The notes: generated from the letters alone by a model not told the origin. A stretch of 64,000 nucleotides of DNA from Ixodes scapularis (GCF_016920785.2 NW_024609879.1:10665145-10729144); one strand, 5' to 3'. Positions 30,292 to 40,560 are shown, numbered from the stretch's first letter. Numbers and translations: made by a program.

Positions 30292-31334
30292 AGTAGCAAC
30301 AATACAATTTTGTCCAAGTCAGCAACACGATCAACGCGCAACAGTGACGAACTCTCGTCCTTTTTCACAAAAACCTTTCCCCATTTCACCCACGCGAATT
30401 TATATTGATTTTCTTTTGCTTTTTTCTTGGCCAACCAGAACAGCTGTCGGTTCAGCTTCGTAAGGTTCTCGTTGATGGACAGCTGCGGCACAACAGCAGC
30501 CGCAACAAGAGTACGCAGTTTGCCACGCGCGCCGAGCCACCGATCTTTCGTTTCTGTTGACTTGAATTTAATCAGCACTATTGGGGTAAACCCAGGCTTA
30601 GCAGGGAGACGATGTACTGCTAGGATATCTGAAGTTCCGAAGTCGGATATCCCAAGCTGTACCGCGAGGTCGTTTACAGCTTTTCTGAGATCTTCGTCGC
30701 TTGCTGGTGGTAGCCCGTGAATTTCCAGGTTTGCACGACGGCTATACTGCTCTCCGTTGTTAATTTCTTCTCGCAGGGATTGGATCGTCTCCGCTTGGCC
30801 ACTAACAGTTTCTTGCAGCTCCGCGTGTTGCCTTTCTAGCGTACAGATCTTGTTCCCGTTTTCCGCTGCGCTTTCTAGAACAGAGTTGTAGTTAGCCGAT
30901 AGTCCGTCTACCTTGCTGTCCAACTCTTGTATATGGGCTTCGAGCCTCTCGACCGTAGGCTTCAGAGTCAGCAACTCGTCCACCTTAGCAGGTAGTGACA
31001 GTAGCGTGTCAACACTTCGCTTCATTGCCAGCAAGGAATCTAACTTCAGTCCAAAGGACTGCAACTGGGCTGAGACTGCTGATTGGCTCTCGTCCGACAA
31101 GTTCTGCGAAGAACACGCTCCGCTGTGGGGCCCGCTTCTACTCTCCTGCGTGCGACAGGTTTTGCAACGCCACTTATCGCGTTTTGCTGATCCCATACTT
31201 CCAAAAGACGCTTCATTAACTCCAGCACACGCCTGGCCCAGGTGGTACACATTTTTGCACACTGAACACAACAAAAACTTTTCATCATTAACGATCTTTT
31301 CCAGACAAGCCAAGCACACTTTCTCATTATTCAT
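30255..31334 (-). CDS. CR1-like ORF1: PHD finger, coiled coil, RNA-binding fold
   Basis: 359-codon intact ORF from ATG 31334. A TTG three codons upstream is in frame but an ATG start is more natural. Residues ~7-58 form a PHD-type C4HC3 finger: CLACLEK, CSVCKNVYHLGQAC, WRCKTC. Residues ~95-190 are heptad-like (coiled coil). Residues ~200-290 resemble the RRM-like domain of LINE ORF1 proteins (NLEIHGLPPASDEDL, ILAVHRLPAKPGFTPIV, WLGARGKL). Together these suggest a trimeric nucleic-acid chaperone that packages element RNA; PHD fingers in CR1/L2 ORF1s are known. The Leu-rich C-terminus (LLLLWSVLSS) is unusual. It overlaps ORF2 by 37 nt. Confidence 0.85.
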   Translation of the reverse strand: MNNEKVCLACLEKIVNDEKFLLCSVCKNVYHLGQACAGVNEASFGSMGSAKRDKWRCKTCRTQESRSGPHSGACSSQNLSDESQSAVSAQLQSFGLKLDSLLAMKRSVDTLLSLPAKVDELLTLKPTVERLEAHIQELDSKVDGLSANYNSVLESAAENGNKICTLERQHAELQETVSGQAETIQSLREEINNGEQYSRRANLEIHGLPPASDEDLRKAVNDLAVQLGISDFGTSDILAVHRLPAKPGFTPIVLIKFKSTETKDRWLGARGKLRTLVAAAVVPQLSINENLTKLNRQLFWLAKKKAKENQYKFAWVKWGKVFVKKDESSSLLRVDRVADLDKIVLLLLWSVLSSQVFRY

Positions 31335-31425
31335 TGTGCACAATAGTTGCAGGCAAACACTTCAGTCGGTGGCAGAAAGGGAGGCAAATTTTCGAAGAAA
31401 GTCTTTGAAAGTACTCTCACCTGGC

Positions 31426-31708
31426 GAAGAAAATACAATCGAGTAGGTAAGATTGATTCAAAGCGCTTCGCCACCGACTGCGTTGACGACTTCGCTGAAG
31501 CTGACTTTTATGGTCTTGTGGGCGGCGACGAGCATGCGCTGTTGACGATGGCACTGCGATGAAGAGGGGGGCGTGAAGGGACCATGCGAAGTCGATTTGC
31601 TGACGTTGCTCAGCCTCGTCACGGTGCCAGCATGTTCCGTCTGGGAGAAACCGCAGCGTCCCCGCGTAGAAAACTGGTGAAGAAAATACAATCGAGTAGG
31701 TAAGATTG
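31426..31708 (-). repeat. 30-bp direct repeats in the LINE 5' leader
   Basis: A 30-bp block (starting gaagaaaatacaatcgag, ending gtaagattg on the plus strand) is identical at 31426-31455 and 31679-31708, 253 bp apart. It may mark two monomers of a 5' UTR promoter, or a 5' end formed by template jumping. Confidence 0.6.
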
Positions 31709-31739
31709 CCAGGAAGAGAGTGTGCTTTTATACTTTTTA

Positions 31740-32300
31740 TTGTCTTGAGACCTGTTTGACGGGTGCATGAATATGGGAAGACTATACCGGAGCCAACCTA
31801 TGTCTAAATCCCGATATAGCATCCCGCGTGACACGATGGAATGTTCCCTTCACGTCCAGGAAAGCAGCGATTATAATTTTTACTGGCGTTCGTTCCTGTT
31901 CTACGAAAAAAGGAGTGTCCATGAAGTAATTTATTGAGCTGAGGCCTCTGCGCAAACCATTAAATATTTTCGGGTACACATTTCGTTGGAAGCTATACTG
32001 GTTTTAGTAAGGAAAAATTCCTGCCCATTTCCACGCGTTGGGTAGCTCTCCATCTGTCCAAGACTGAAAGAAAGTATTAACCAATTCGTAAGATCTGCAC
32101 CCATGTGAATGTAGAAGGCATATATTATGCTATCCGGACGGGAGCAGCGTTTGGAATTATGAATATGAGAGCTGTTTCTTGTTCCCCTATTGTGAATAAC
32201 TCGACCAAGCCCATTTTATAAGGTGTAGGTCCATTACTCCTATATATTCTGCGGGACCTCTGTATTTTTTTTTACCATCCTGCTTGGTCCGACTATGATC
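31740..32300 (-). pseudogene. Fragment of a different LINE reverse transcriptase
   Basis: The minus-strand frame 31979-31782 contains KIIIAAFLDVKGTFHRVTRDAI, the RT palm motif (aFLDvk.AFd.v.h) of R1/I-like LINEs. Just upstream (about 32100-32030) another frame reads WTDGELPNAWKWAGIFPY, the preceding RT segment. Several stops. It is fused to the 5' side of the CR1-like element. Confidence 0.5.
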
Positions 32301-33154
32301 TGCAGTGTGTAATAATAAAGAAATATTTGTTTGCTGGGTCGTGTTTGATCTGAAAGTGATGGAGAATTTATAAGCAATAGATTTTGCAGAGCGTTGTTGA
32401 TTGATAACGAAAGTGCCCTGAATGGGTGTTATTGTTGGGGAGTTGTTTTAAGTACCCTGGAGATCTTCCAAAATGTTCTAAGTTGTTTTCGGAGATTGAT
32501 TTATGCGCAAAATTCCGATTCTCGACGTTGGCCAAGCTTATATGAATGATTACTTCTTTTTCTTTTTTTTTTGCACCCTTCTCGCCACACGGACATCTTC
32601 TGTTAGTTTAGACTTCAGATCGTCTTGCACGTCTCTCGATCTGTCGTCCTATTGTGCAGAGACGTTTTATACTCGTATCAATTGCTGTTTGATTATTTTG
32701 GAAATTCCCAACTGTGCGTGAATAATTCTGCAGAGCAGATCATGACATGTTCCAAATCGGGAGAATTAGTTTTGTTTAATATTCTATATCGTCTCTTCAA
32801 ATTCCCGTCAACGCATCGGTTGAAATATGTTGTTTTGTTTTTTCTTTCGTTTTTTTATTGCAAAGTTTATGAAATATTCCATAAGTGTGAATATGGTCAG
32901 TCCCACGCGTTTATACACCTGTAACCACGTAGCATGCGATGCCAAACTAGATTACACAAACGTTAAGTCAAGGCAACTGCTGCTACTTGTTCTATACATA
33001 TATGTGTTATTTCCAATGCTTAAGAGGAATAGTTTATTAATATTCTTTGTATGATCGCAGCAAACCACTTTCCACGAGGATTGGTTCGAGCATTGCCCCA
33101 TAGGTGGCGAAGGAAGGGATCGCGCTGAAGAGGCAGCTTCTAGTCTCAGCATAA
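32301..33154. other. AT-rich spacer
   Basis: No supported gene. T-rich runs at about 32560-32575 and 32833-32863. Short ORFs on both strands are chance. Confidence 0.5.
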
Positions 33155-33162
33155 GGGTGAAC

Positions 33163-33413
33163 CAGGGTGTCTTCATGTGCGCTTTGCTGACGGTGGAGAC
33201 ATCTGGCCATTTTGTCCCACACTTTTATTTTTCTTTTTTGTTCAGAAGCGCGCGAAAGAACGTGTTCATGCACGCATTTGTGGCGCTGACTGTGCTTAGG
33301 CAACATTTTGTTTTCGTTGAGTTCTTTGTATTTTACCCGTGCGCGCGTACTGTCGGCATTGGGTACTATAAAGGGTTGCATCACCCTGAACAGAAGGACA
33401 TTAGGGCACCCTA
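33163..33413 (+). mobile_element. hAT-like MITE, family H1 copy A
   Basis: 251 bp starting CAGGGTGTCTTCATG and ending GGGCACCCTA, with short inverted termini (C/TAGGGTGYC). It is flanked by the 8-bp duplication GGGTGAAC (33155-33162 and 33414-33421). Eight-base duplications and (C/T)AGGG ends fit hAT transposons. Copies B (33600) and C (35218) are in the opposite orientation. No coding capacity. Confidence 0.75.
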
Positions 33414-33599
33414 GGGTGAACAGAATATAAGCGTTCCACACATGCGTGACTTCGCCATAACTGTAGTTGAGAGGAGGCAAGTGCCAGTGCACGAGGCACC
33501 TCGTGTTATCCCGTGCACTGCTCGCGCAGACCGAAGGAGAGGTAGTCGCGCGGGCACAAAGACTGTCTCCACGATGCACGTCGGCGGCGGCTGCGGTAC

Positions 33600-33850
33600 G
33601 TCAATGTCCTGCTGCTTAAGGTGATAACATCTTCTGCAGTGCCCGATGCCGACAGCAGGCGCTCGCAGGAAGAATACAACAGAATACAAAGGAATCGTTG
33701 AATTCAAAATGCCACCGTTGCACGATCAACGCCGAGAGCGCGTGCCGGGACTTCTTCTTTCACGCGCTCCCGAATAAAAAAAAAGAAAGAAAATAAACCG
33801 TTCGAAAAAAAAAAAAAAGTCAAGTGTTACCACCCTAAGCCAACGTTACT
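33600..33850 (-). mobile_element. hAT-like MITE, family H1 copy B (truncated)
   Basis: It shares with copies A and C the blocks 'tcaatgtcctgctg', 'gatgccgacagc', 'acaaaggaatcg' and 'accaccctaag', in the orientation opposite to A. The terminal TAGGGTGCC is damaged at the left. The expected right terminus appears as a separate scrap (cacatgaaggcaccctag, about 34196-34220), so B was broken by later events. A-rich runs at 33777-33820. Confidence 0.55.
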
Positions 33851-34231
33851 AAAGCAAACAGCTGGGAAACTCACGATCAAAACCTGGACCGCTGGCGTTC
33901 CGCAGATACCAAACTGGATACAATAACAGCGCCAGAATTTAGAGACGAGTCAAAACATGAAAGTTGACTTATATAGCAACAGCGAAATGGCTCTCTGAAA
34001 CGGCTTCACCGGTTCTTGCGCGTCCTGAAGTGAGTCAATACCTGCAAGCGCAGTTCCCAGAGTGCCCGCTGCGGGAGAAATGGAGCCGTTGCAATCGCCT
34101 TTAGATTGGTTCTCCAGTAAGGATCGGAGCCACTTTTACAAAGCAGGCTCTATGGCAGTTTCCCAACTGAGTTGTTCTATTAAAGTTGCTCTAAGGAAAA
34201 CGCACATGAAGGCACCCTAGTTCCAACGTTA
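33851..34231. other. Sequence between MITE pieces
   Basis: It is bounded by a repeated 'ccaacgttact' (about 33840-33850 and 34223-34233), which suggests an insertion with target duplication into or beside MITE copy B. No ORF or known motif seen inside. Confidence 0.35.
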
Positions 34232-34400
34232 CTACTGTCGGTTACAGGTGAAGAACGAAGTGGAAGCTCCTCCCACCCCTTTCCACTTCAGCGGAGCGAA
34301 CGGTGGAAAGGAGGTGGCCTTCTCTCCAGCGTTCGCACTACCAAAGTGAAAAGAGGTGGGAGGAGCTTCCACTTTGTTCTTGACCTGTCACCGACTATAG
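34232..34400. mobile_element. MITE with ~50-bp inverted repeats
   Basis: The left arm begins ctactgtcggttacagg and contains gtggaagctcctcccacc. The right arm is its reverse complement, ending cctgtcaccgactatag, with arms of about 50 bp around a ~70-bp centre. Non-coding; target duplication not clear. Confidence 0.7.
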
Positions 34401-35209
34401 TGGATTACCTCACTTGTGGAACTCCCGAGTTAATGGGGTATACCCCTCATTCACTTCAGTCCGCCTCCCTTCATTTGAAGCGCCTTCTACATTGCCGTTT
34501 CATAACTGTGTGTTCCGAAGATTAAAGTAGAACGCCATCTAGACGCCGTGATTCATAACGTGCGCATTCCATAGAACACACTGCAGTTACCATAGCAGCC
34601 GTCCGGCGCGTCGAACGGTGGCTGGCGAGTCGTGATGGGTGAGGCGGTACTGCTCGTGCAAGCGGCGTCTATGAGCAGTTCCGTAACTGAGCTAATAACG
34701 TTGCCTAGTTCTCACGAGCGCGCACATCACTTTTCTACCTGCGACAAACGGCAAGACGCATCAGCTTTGCCGCCAGTTCATCTTTAACTAACAAGCACGA
34801 CGCATGCACGCAGCGACACCAAGCCGCACGCGTCTGCCGGTTTGCGCCGTACTCCTGTCAAGATTGAGCTCGCTTTCTGCTTAGGGCGGCTCAGGGATCC
34901 AGTGTCGATGACGTAATCCGCAGATCCGTTTTCTAGTGGTATTGGATAGACGCATACGGCTCAAACAATTTAAAGGGGCGGCGGTTTGCGCCACCCAGCT
35001 AAAGTTTTTAAGTACAACAATTAACTCCGACCTTTTTTATAAGCTAATGAAATTTTACGAAGAATTTTTTTTTCGCCACTACACAGCAACTGGGGCCATC
35101 TAGCGGGCACTGCTTGGGACTCATACCCCCATCTTTACTGCACAAAAATTGTGTATAAAGATAAATGTCTAAGCTAGGGTTTCTTCATGTGAGCTTTGAT
35201 TAGGATCGC
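34401..35209. other. Intergenic stretch
   Basis: No supported gene or repeat; moderately GC-rich between 34600 and 34900, AT-rich after 35000. Confidence 0.45.
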
Positions 35210-35528
35210 GGTGTAAGTAGGGTGCCTCAATGTCCTTCTGTTTAGGGTGATGCCACCCTTTGTAGTACCAGATGCCGACAGCACGCGCTCACGGGCAAAA
35301 TACAAAGAAATCGACGAAAACAAAATGTCGCCATAGCACAATCAGCGCTACAAGCGCGTGCAGGGACACGCTCTGTCACGCGCTTCTGAACAAAAAATAA
35401 AAATAAACGTGTGTGACAAAATGGCGAGATGCCACCACCCTAAGCAAAGCACAAAAATGTTCCAAAAGCCGGGATTCATGATTAAAAACAAATACCTCCG
35501 ACTTGCATAACAATATCAACATTTATCA

Positions 35529-35583
35529 GACGTTTCGTCTCCTATACGGGAGACATCATCAGTGCGGCCTGGGAACACCCGAC
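35529..35583 (-). ncRNA. Hammerhead-ribozyme-like motif, left arm (mirror copy)
   Basis: Exact mirror of the motif at 35752-35806 on the opposite strand, within the left arm of the palindrome. The core boxes lie at 35562-35556 and 35536-35532. Same caveats. Confidence 0.4.
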
Positions 35584-35751
35584 TAGCTACCAGAAATCCA
35601 ACGCTTCTTCTTCCTTCTCTTCATCCGTGGCGCTGGTTCTGCCGACTTCTTCGTCCATGGCATACGGACGTATGCCATGGACGAAGAAGTCGGCAGGACC
35701 AGCGCCACGGATGAAGAGAAGGAAGAAGAAGCGTTGGATTTCTGGTAGCTA

Positions 35752-35806
35752 GTCGGGTGTTCCCAGGCCGCACTGATGATGTCTCCCGTATAGGAGACGA
35801 AACGTC
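35752..35806 (+). ncRNA. Hammerhead-ribozyme-like motif, right arm
   Basis: CTGATGA (35773-35779) and GAAAC (35799-35803) are the two conserved core boxes of a hammerhead. They are separated by a 6-bp perfect stem (GTCTCC / GGAGAC) with loop CGTATA, and there is an upstream GTC at 35752-35754. PLEs are known to carry hammerheads near their terminal repeats. Against it: an extra U follows the first box, and stems I and III cannot be paired convincingly here, so activity may need a dimer or be lost. Confidence 0.4.
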
Positions 35807-35886
35807 TGATAAATGTTGATATTGTTATGCAAGTCGGAGGTATTTGTTTTTAAGCAAAGCACACATGAAGGCACCCTAGGTGTAAG

Positions 35887-37051
35887 ATAATACTCTTCAG
35901 GTGAAGACGGCGCGCTCCTCGCGACGTGCAGATAAAGTTCGCTTTTCACTCTCTCTCACTATGGTTTCAAGCGCCGCCGGCAGATGACTCGTCGACCCGT
36001 GGGCACGGCAAAGACGGCTCGTGCCGCCTCATGCTCCACACGCGCAGAGCTCCAGCGAGGTTGTCGCCCGTGCGGAAAGACCACGGTGTACCGGGGTGTC
36101 ATGGCAACGAGATAATTTTTTTCGCTCTCACTCAGTTTCGCCGTTTGCCTACCGGCGACACTGTCAGCCGCGGGCACGGTGGCTGCGGAATAATGCAGCT
36201 TTTCGGAGGCCCGTCGAACGAACACTATCTGATTCCTCGCGCCGCGCGTTCAGCCCCGCTGTGTCCTCAGCTAAAGAGTATCTTACATTGTGATCAGGAT
36301 GAATACATCTGATCTTTTCATTCAAAACACTTTTGTTCGTTGTTTTTTTCTGCTCCTGAGCGCCTGACAGTGAATATCCCGGAACCAACTCTTAGCATTT
36401 TGCATCGGTCTTCCTTTTTGTTTTCGCTTTTTCTTTTCCAGAGCGCACGAAAGCGCGTCTCCAGGCCCATGCTCTTGGCATTTTGTTATCCGATGCCGAC
36501 AGCGCGTGCTGTCGTCATCGGAATCATTTCACTATCAGTGTGAGCGTAGCAGACGCTACAAGTGCGAGCTGCTTTAGGCGTCCCTTCCAAGCACTCGCAA
36601 TCGTGCACTACTAGCACTCTTCCGGGCCACATGCTCGCGCGTGTAGCACTAGCTGTGTTTGGACTTGATTGACTGATTGAATTATACTTATTTGAATTAA
36701 GAGAGCCGCGGCGCCACAGAAAGACAAGTTGCCCATTTCGTTTAGGCCTGCAGCACCACTTCTGATGATGATGAAATGATATTGTACATCTAAATTATTT
36801 GGGTGATGATGACAATGATTGTGATGATATGCGAGATGAATATGAAGATGATGGGATGAAAAAGAGGGCGAAGAGCGTTAGGCCTAGCGGCGATCATCGC
36901 AGCGGTGGTCTTCGCCGAGCAGCCATGGGTTGCTGCGTTCTAGCAGGTAGGTCTCGGGAACCTGGCTACAGCTCCCTGCGTGCCTGGCTTCCAGAAGAGC
37001 CGACCGAATCTCCAAAGATGCAGAGAGTTCAGCACCCTCGTGATGGGGATC
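35887..37051. other. Intergenic stretch
   Basis: No supported gene. 36395-36530 has weak similarity to the H1 MITE interior. 36766-36860 is GAT/ATG-rich low-complexity sequence that makes an acidic spurious ORF. Confidence 0.45.
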
Positions 37052-37302
37052 CAGGGGGCCTATGTCACGCGTTTTGGACTCCTACGGCGACTAGGGAGAA
37101 GGAAGTGACCTCAACAACACAGCAAACGCAGATTGGATGTTGAAAGAAGAAAACCAAGAAAAGTGAGCTTTGTTTTCTCTGCGGAAATTAGTCATCAGCC
37201 ACTCTCACCAATCAAAATCCAGTCTGCGTTTGCTGCGTTGTCGACGTCACTTCCTTCTTTCTAGTCGCCGAGGGAGTCCAAAAACGCAACATAGGGCCCC
37301 TG
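37052..37302. mobile_element. Palindromic MITE, family P1 copy 2
   Basis: Ends CAGGGGGCCTATGT...ACATAGGGCCCCTG; arms of ~90 bp share gaaggaagtgac, gcaaacgcagattgg and ggactcc with copy 1 (12330-12527). The centre holds ~55 bp absent from copy 1. The CAGGGG termini resemble hAT ends, but no 8-bp duplication is visible. Confidence 0.72.
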
Positions 37303-39884
37303 GGGTTGGCCGGCCGGCGGTCTTCGCAAAAGCGGGCCTTGAAGTCTGTCAGCTTGCGGTCGTGCTTGTAACAGAACAGTGTGAGCGCCCTGTCGATCGA
37401 AGACATGGTGCTCTCTGACTGTGTAAGAACACGTCTTACGTTACAAAACCACACGATTCGAGGAGTACCGTCGTTATGGGCACGCTTCGAGTGCGTGTCA
37501 ACACTCCCACTTCCTCAACAGCAGAGGTAATCACTCCGACTGCCTTGAGAGCGAAAGCTGAGCTGAGATCATCGATACGACGTCAACATAGGAACCACAG
37601 CTCGTCAGCCTTAAGGTGATGACACCTAACGCTGGGTCAATACCGATATAGAACAACGAGACTTCATTTCGGCAACCAAGTGAGATTTCTCAGATGGCGA
37701 ATTCCTTCCCTGGGCTGCGTTTCTACGGCGGTTTGGTGGAGAATACCTCGAAATTCGATTGCATTCCGGTTTCTCTTTTAAGCGAATAATTCGCTGATTT
37801 AGTTGACACGACCCACGTTCCCTCACTTGGCCATCAGTTGTAGCAGCACCAGGCCACCTTACTTCCTTGTGCGTAGACAAGCGCTGTTCTCCTTCCAGCG
37901 GCTCATGGGCACGACCAACACGTTGAGCATCAGTTGCCGTCCCTTCTCTTTATGGATGTCCACTTCATTCCTCTCCTTTCACTCAGAAGGAAATCTAGAC
38001 GACCGTAGGACGTTTTGCGAGCGTATGACTTCTGTCACAGTCTCCTTTCTGAGTCCCCATTTGAAATCGTGCCCTTTGCTGAAAGCTGTGCAGTTCCTGA
38101 ACAAATGTGGACAAAGGCACGAGCTCCTTGAGCTTGATTGCGTTTCCGCTTCACTAGCCATCGTGCAGTAAGAAAAGAAACTCGAAGCTACCCGCTCGCG
38201 CTGTTAGCACAGTCCACAGTGTTGATTGATGAAAAAAAAGTTACAGTAGTTTAATAACCAGCGGTTCACAACGAACGATTCAGAACCGCCCGGCCACGGT
38301 CAAGGTGTAGAATATACATAGACGTGGACGCCGTGTGCGGTGCAGCTGCCAGAAAGGGTCGTTTCCTCACATTAGTCACAAGCGGAGCCACCAGATGACT
38401 CCTCGCAACACGGCAAATGGCAGCCAGTGGCTGGCCCGGCTTCCCATGCTTCTCGTGGACAGACATGCTTGTTTTTAAAGTTATTTTCTCGCTTCGGCAC
38501 GCCATGAAGAACTTGGTACTTGCGCTACGCGTGTTGCTTAGAGAATACTTCGTTACACCAGTTTCTTGCATAAACGGCGGAAATAGCAGTTTTGTGAACG
38601 CGTTGAAGCGGGCGTATCTCTGGCCCGGTATTCCAACCAGTGTTTGTCAATGACACTGCAGACGCTCTTAGTGCAAAAAGCCCTCGCCAGGAACGAGGCT
38701 GGCCTGCGCCAAAGGGGCTTCATGTGGCCGATCGCGTCGCAGCGTTTTATGTTCAGTGTGTCCTTACCTATATACAGAGTGTACATCATAGAAATAACAG
38801 GTTACTTTCTACCGCAAAAACTAAACTATGCGCCGTCGAACGCTCATTCTCCAGCCATGGGTAGCGCGATCGGTCCGAGCCAGTTGCCAAAGTTACAGCA
38901 CTAATCATTATTAAGGCCTTATATGTCTCACCGTTCAGTCCTTGAGCGAAAACACGTCGGCGACACGAAAGATACCAAAACGTTTACGTGACCACTCAGT
39001 GAATGACTAAGCGAATTAAGATGATGACTCAGCACATTGAGAAGGATGATTTAGCACATAAGAAGGATGACCTTAAGAGAGATGACTCAGCGAGTAAATC
39101 ATGTCTGTTTTTAAGGCATCGGCGCTTGGGCTTTCGCCTTCAAGTCGTCTGAGGGACAACATAAGAGACCCTGTTAACTTTTTATTCAAATGTCATGTGA
39201 TTTTCTGAAATTTTCAATGCGGAAATGGCGGCCGGTTGCGCTCTCTAACACATGAAGCTCTGTGGCGTCAGCTACCGAAAACCGGCAAGACTGGGACTCA
39301 TTTTCTAACAGAAATTTTTGAAAATAACATAATTTCTGAATAAGATACGGCTGCATGCTGCAGCTTTGCGAACTGGTCGGAAGCGCCAGCGCTACACTTT
39401 GCCGGCGAATGAAGGTTAGGGAATTAGCTGTTTATTTTTGGAGTAAAAAAAGAACTCCGCATTTTTTTTTTTTTTTTTGGGGGGGGGGGGGGGGTCTGTA
39501 CGTACATCTAACACCGTGGCAAAGGTGTAGTCCTCGGCATCGTCAATAAGAAAAAGTTAAACCGTTGAGAGTCCTGCTTGCAATCATGAGGTAATGGGTA
39601 CGATTCCCCTAAGGGTACGTTCGATCGACCTTTTTGTTCTTCTTGATTCATTCACCTTTCACTCTCCTGCGCTTGCGCATTCGTTTCAAATTCCAAATGA
39701 TGTCATTTTTTTTTAGGGGGTGAGATTTGTCGACAAAAGGCGAATCGCATGTAGTAAAAAGGCTTAGACCAACATTTTTTTGGTTGCGCAGCTTTTAGGC
39801 GCATATTTTCGGCTTCAGCAGCGTTGGTGTCGGCGTAACCGCGCGTTGCATTACGGAGAATGTTTCATAATGAACGTTACGTGT
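37303..39884. other. Long intergenic region
   Basis: No supported gene. Minus-strand ORFs at 37626-38571 look composition-biased and carry no recognisable domain. 38996-39105 is a degenerate ~24-bp repeat (variants of 'gatgactcagcacat'). 39463-39495 is a T-run directly followed by a G-run. Confidence 0.45.
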
Positions 39885-39990
39885 GACGTTACGAGGGTAA
39901 CCCTCGTGAGGGTTACGAGGGTTACCTTCCCGAGGGTGACGAGGATTACGAGGGTTACCCTTGCGAGGGTCACCCTCACAAGGCTTACCC
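39885..39990 (+). repeat. Short tandem array of gagggttac-like units
   Basis: Roughly ten 9-12-bp units (gagggtaac, gagggttac, gagggtgac, gagggtcac), some in inverse orientation (gtaaccctc), forming local hairpins. Not the arthropod telomere repeat TTAGG. Confidence 0.65.
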
Positions 39991-40373
39991 TCGTGACGTC
40001 ACATCTGATGTCATTAGAGGAAGCACGTGTCGTATGACGTCACGTCTGACGTTGTGTGACGTTACACGAATCAAACATTGTCAATATTTCCACTCAATTC
40101 GCTGATTTGTCGGAAAAATATTTCTGCTAAATTTAATGAACTTTTCCCGCTATATCTAGCGGGGAAGGAAGAGGGGCACACCCTTCCCTCCGTACCATTC
40201 CCTCCTTCTCCTCAAAAGTTGCGCTCTGATTCGGCGTTGCAGGAAATTGTATATGTCTTTATTTTTTGCTGAATACTTTCCATGAAATAGAACTTTAGCC
40301 ACATATCTCAAGACCGGTTTGTATGTCATACCGGAATTCACACGGACAATTAAAAAAGAAAGTATGCTCCTAA

Positions 40374-40560
40374 CCGCTCATTCACACTGGAAGTGGATCC
40401 GCGTTCGCAAAGCGGTTGCGAAAACGGTTGTATAAAGATCCAGTACAATTGCCCGCGCACTCGATGACATCAAGTGCGCGTGTAATCGTACTGGACCCTT
40501 ATACAACCGCGTTCGCAAGCGCTTTTTGAACGCGGATCCGCTTCCAGTGCGAATGAGCGG
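40374..40560. mobile_element. Palindromic MITE with 3-bp TAA target duplication (PIF/Harbinger-like)
   Basis: 187 bp folding back along its length: left ccgctcattcacactggaag, right cttccagtgcgaatgagcgg, with ggatccgcgttc, gttgtata and tccagtac blocks mirrored in order. TAA at 40371-40373 and 40561-40563 fits the TWA target of PIF/Harbinger elements. Confidence 0.7.

Larger units (their letters stand above)
27150..31708 (-). mobile_element. CR1-like (L2/Daphne-type) LINE, near full length, inactivated
   Basis: Minus-strand element with 5' leader (31708-31335), ORF1 with a PHD finger, ORF2 with endonuclease and RT, and a 3' UTR ending in AATAAA (27178-27173) then two copies of the heptamer TTCTATG (27166-27153). 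Short tandem 3' repeats of this kind are typical of CR1-group LINEs instead of poly(A). ORF1 and ORF2 overlap by 37 nt. Two lesions in the endonuclease disable ORF2, while the RT and ORF1 are open. No target duplication was found, and the 5' boundary is approximate. Confidence 0.85.
35454..35850. mobile_element. Head-to-head Penelope-like tail palindrome (183-bp arms)
   Basis: 397-bp insertion flanked by the 13-bp duplication TAAGCAAAGCACA (35441-35453 and 35851-35863). The segment 35484-35666 is the reverse complement of 35669-35851 with one mismatch over 183 bp and a 2-nt centre. Each arm, read outward, begins with the end of an open frame (DEEVGRTSATDEEKEEEALD then FW and TAG; 35676-35747 on plus). 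It then continues into a 3' UTR with a hammerhead-like motif. The left copy's 3' end runs 30 nt further (35454-35483) than the right's. The acidic tail ending in a stop matches my memory of C-termini of Penelope-like ORFs. So: two 5'-truncated PLE copies joined at their truncated ends. Confidence 0.75.
35218..35878 (-). mobile_element. hAT-like MITE, family H1 copy C, split by a PLE insertion
   Basis: Starts TAGGGTGCCTCAATG, ends GAAGGCACCCTA, and is flanked by the 8-bp duplication GGTGTAAG (35210-35217 and 35879-35886). The original MITE (~251 bp) is interrupted at 35441-35453 by a 397-bp insertion that duplicated TAAGCAAAGCACA. Because both sets of target duplications are exact, the nesting order is unambiguous: MITE first, PLE second. 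Confidence 0.85.

Noticed and set aside
34401..35209. Possible host promoter or CpG region
   Set aside because: Moderately GC-rich but no TATA, ORF or splice pattern to support it.
37626..38571. BEL/Pao-like Gag fragment on the minus strand
   Set aside because: A CxC-H-C pattern tempted me, but spacing does not fit a zinc knuckle and neighbouring frames show no protease or RT.
39885..39990. Interstitial telomere repeat
   Set aside because: Unit is GAGGGTTAC-like, not TTAGG or TTAGGG, and orientations alternate.
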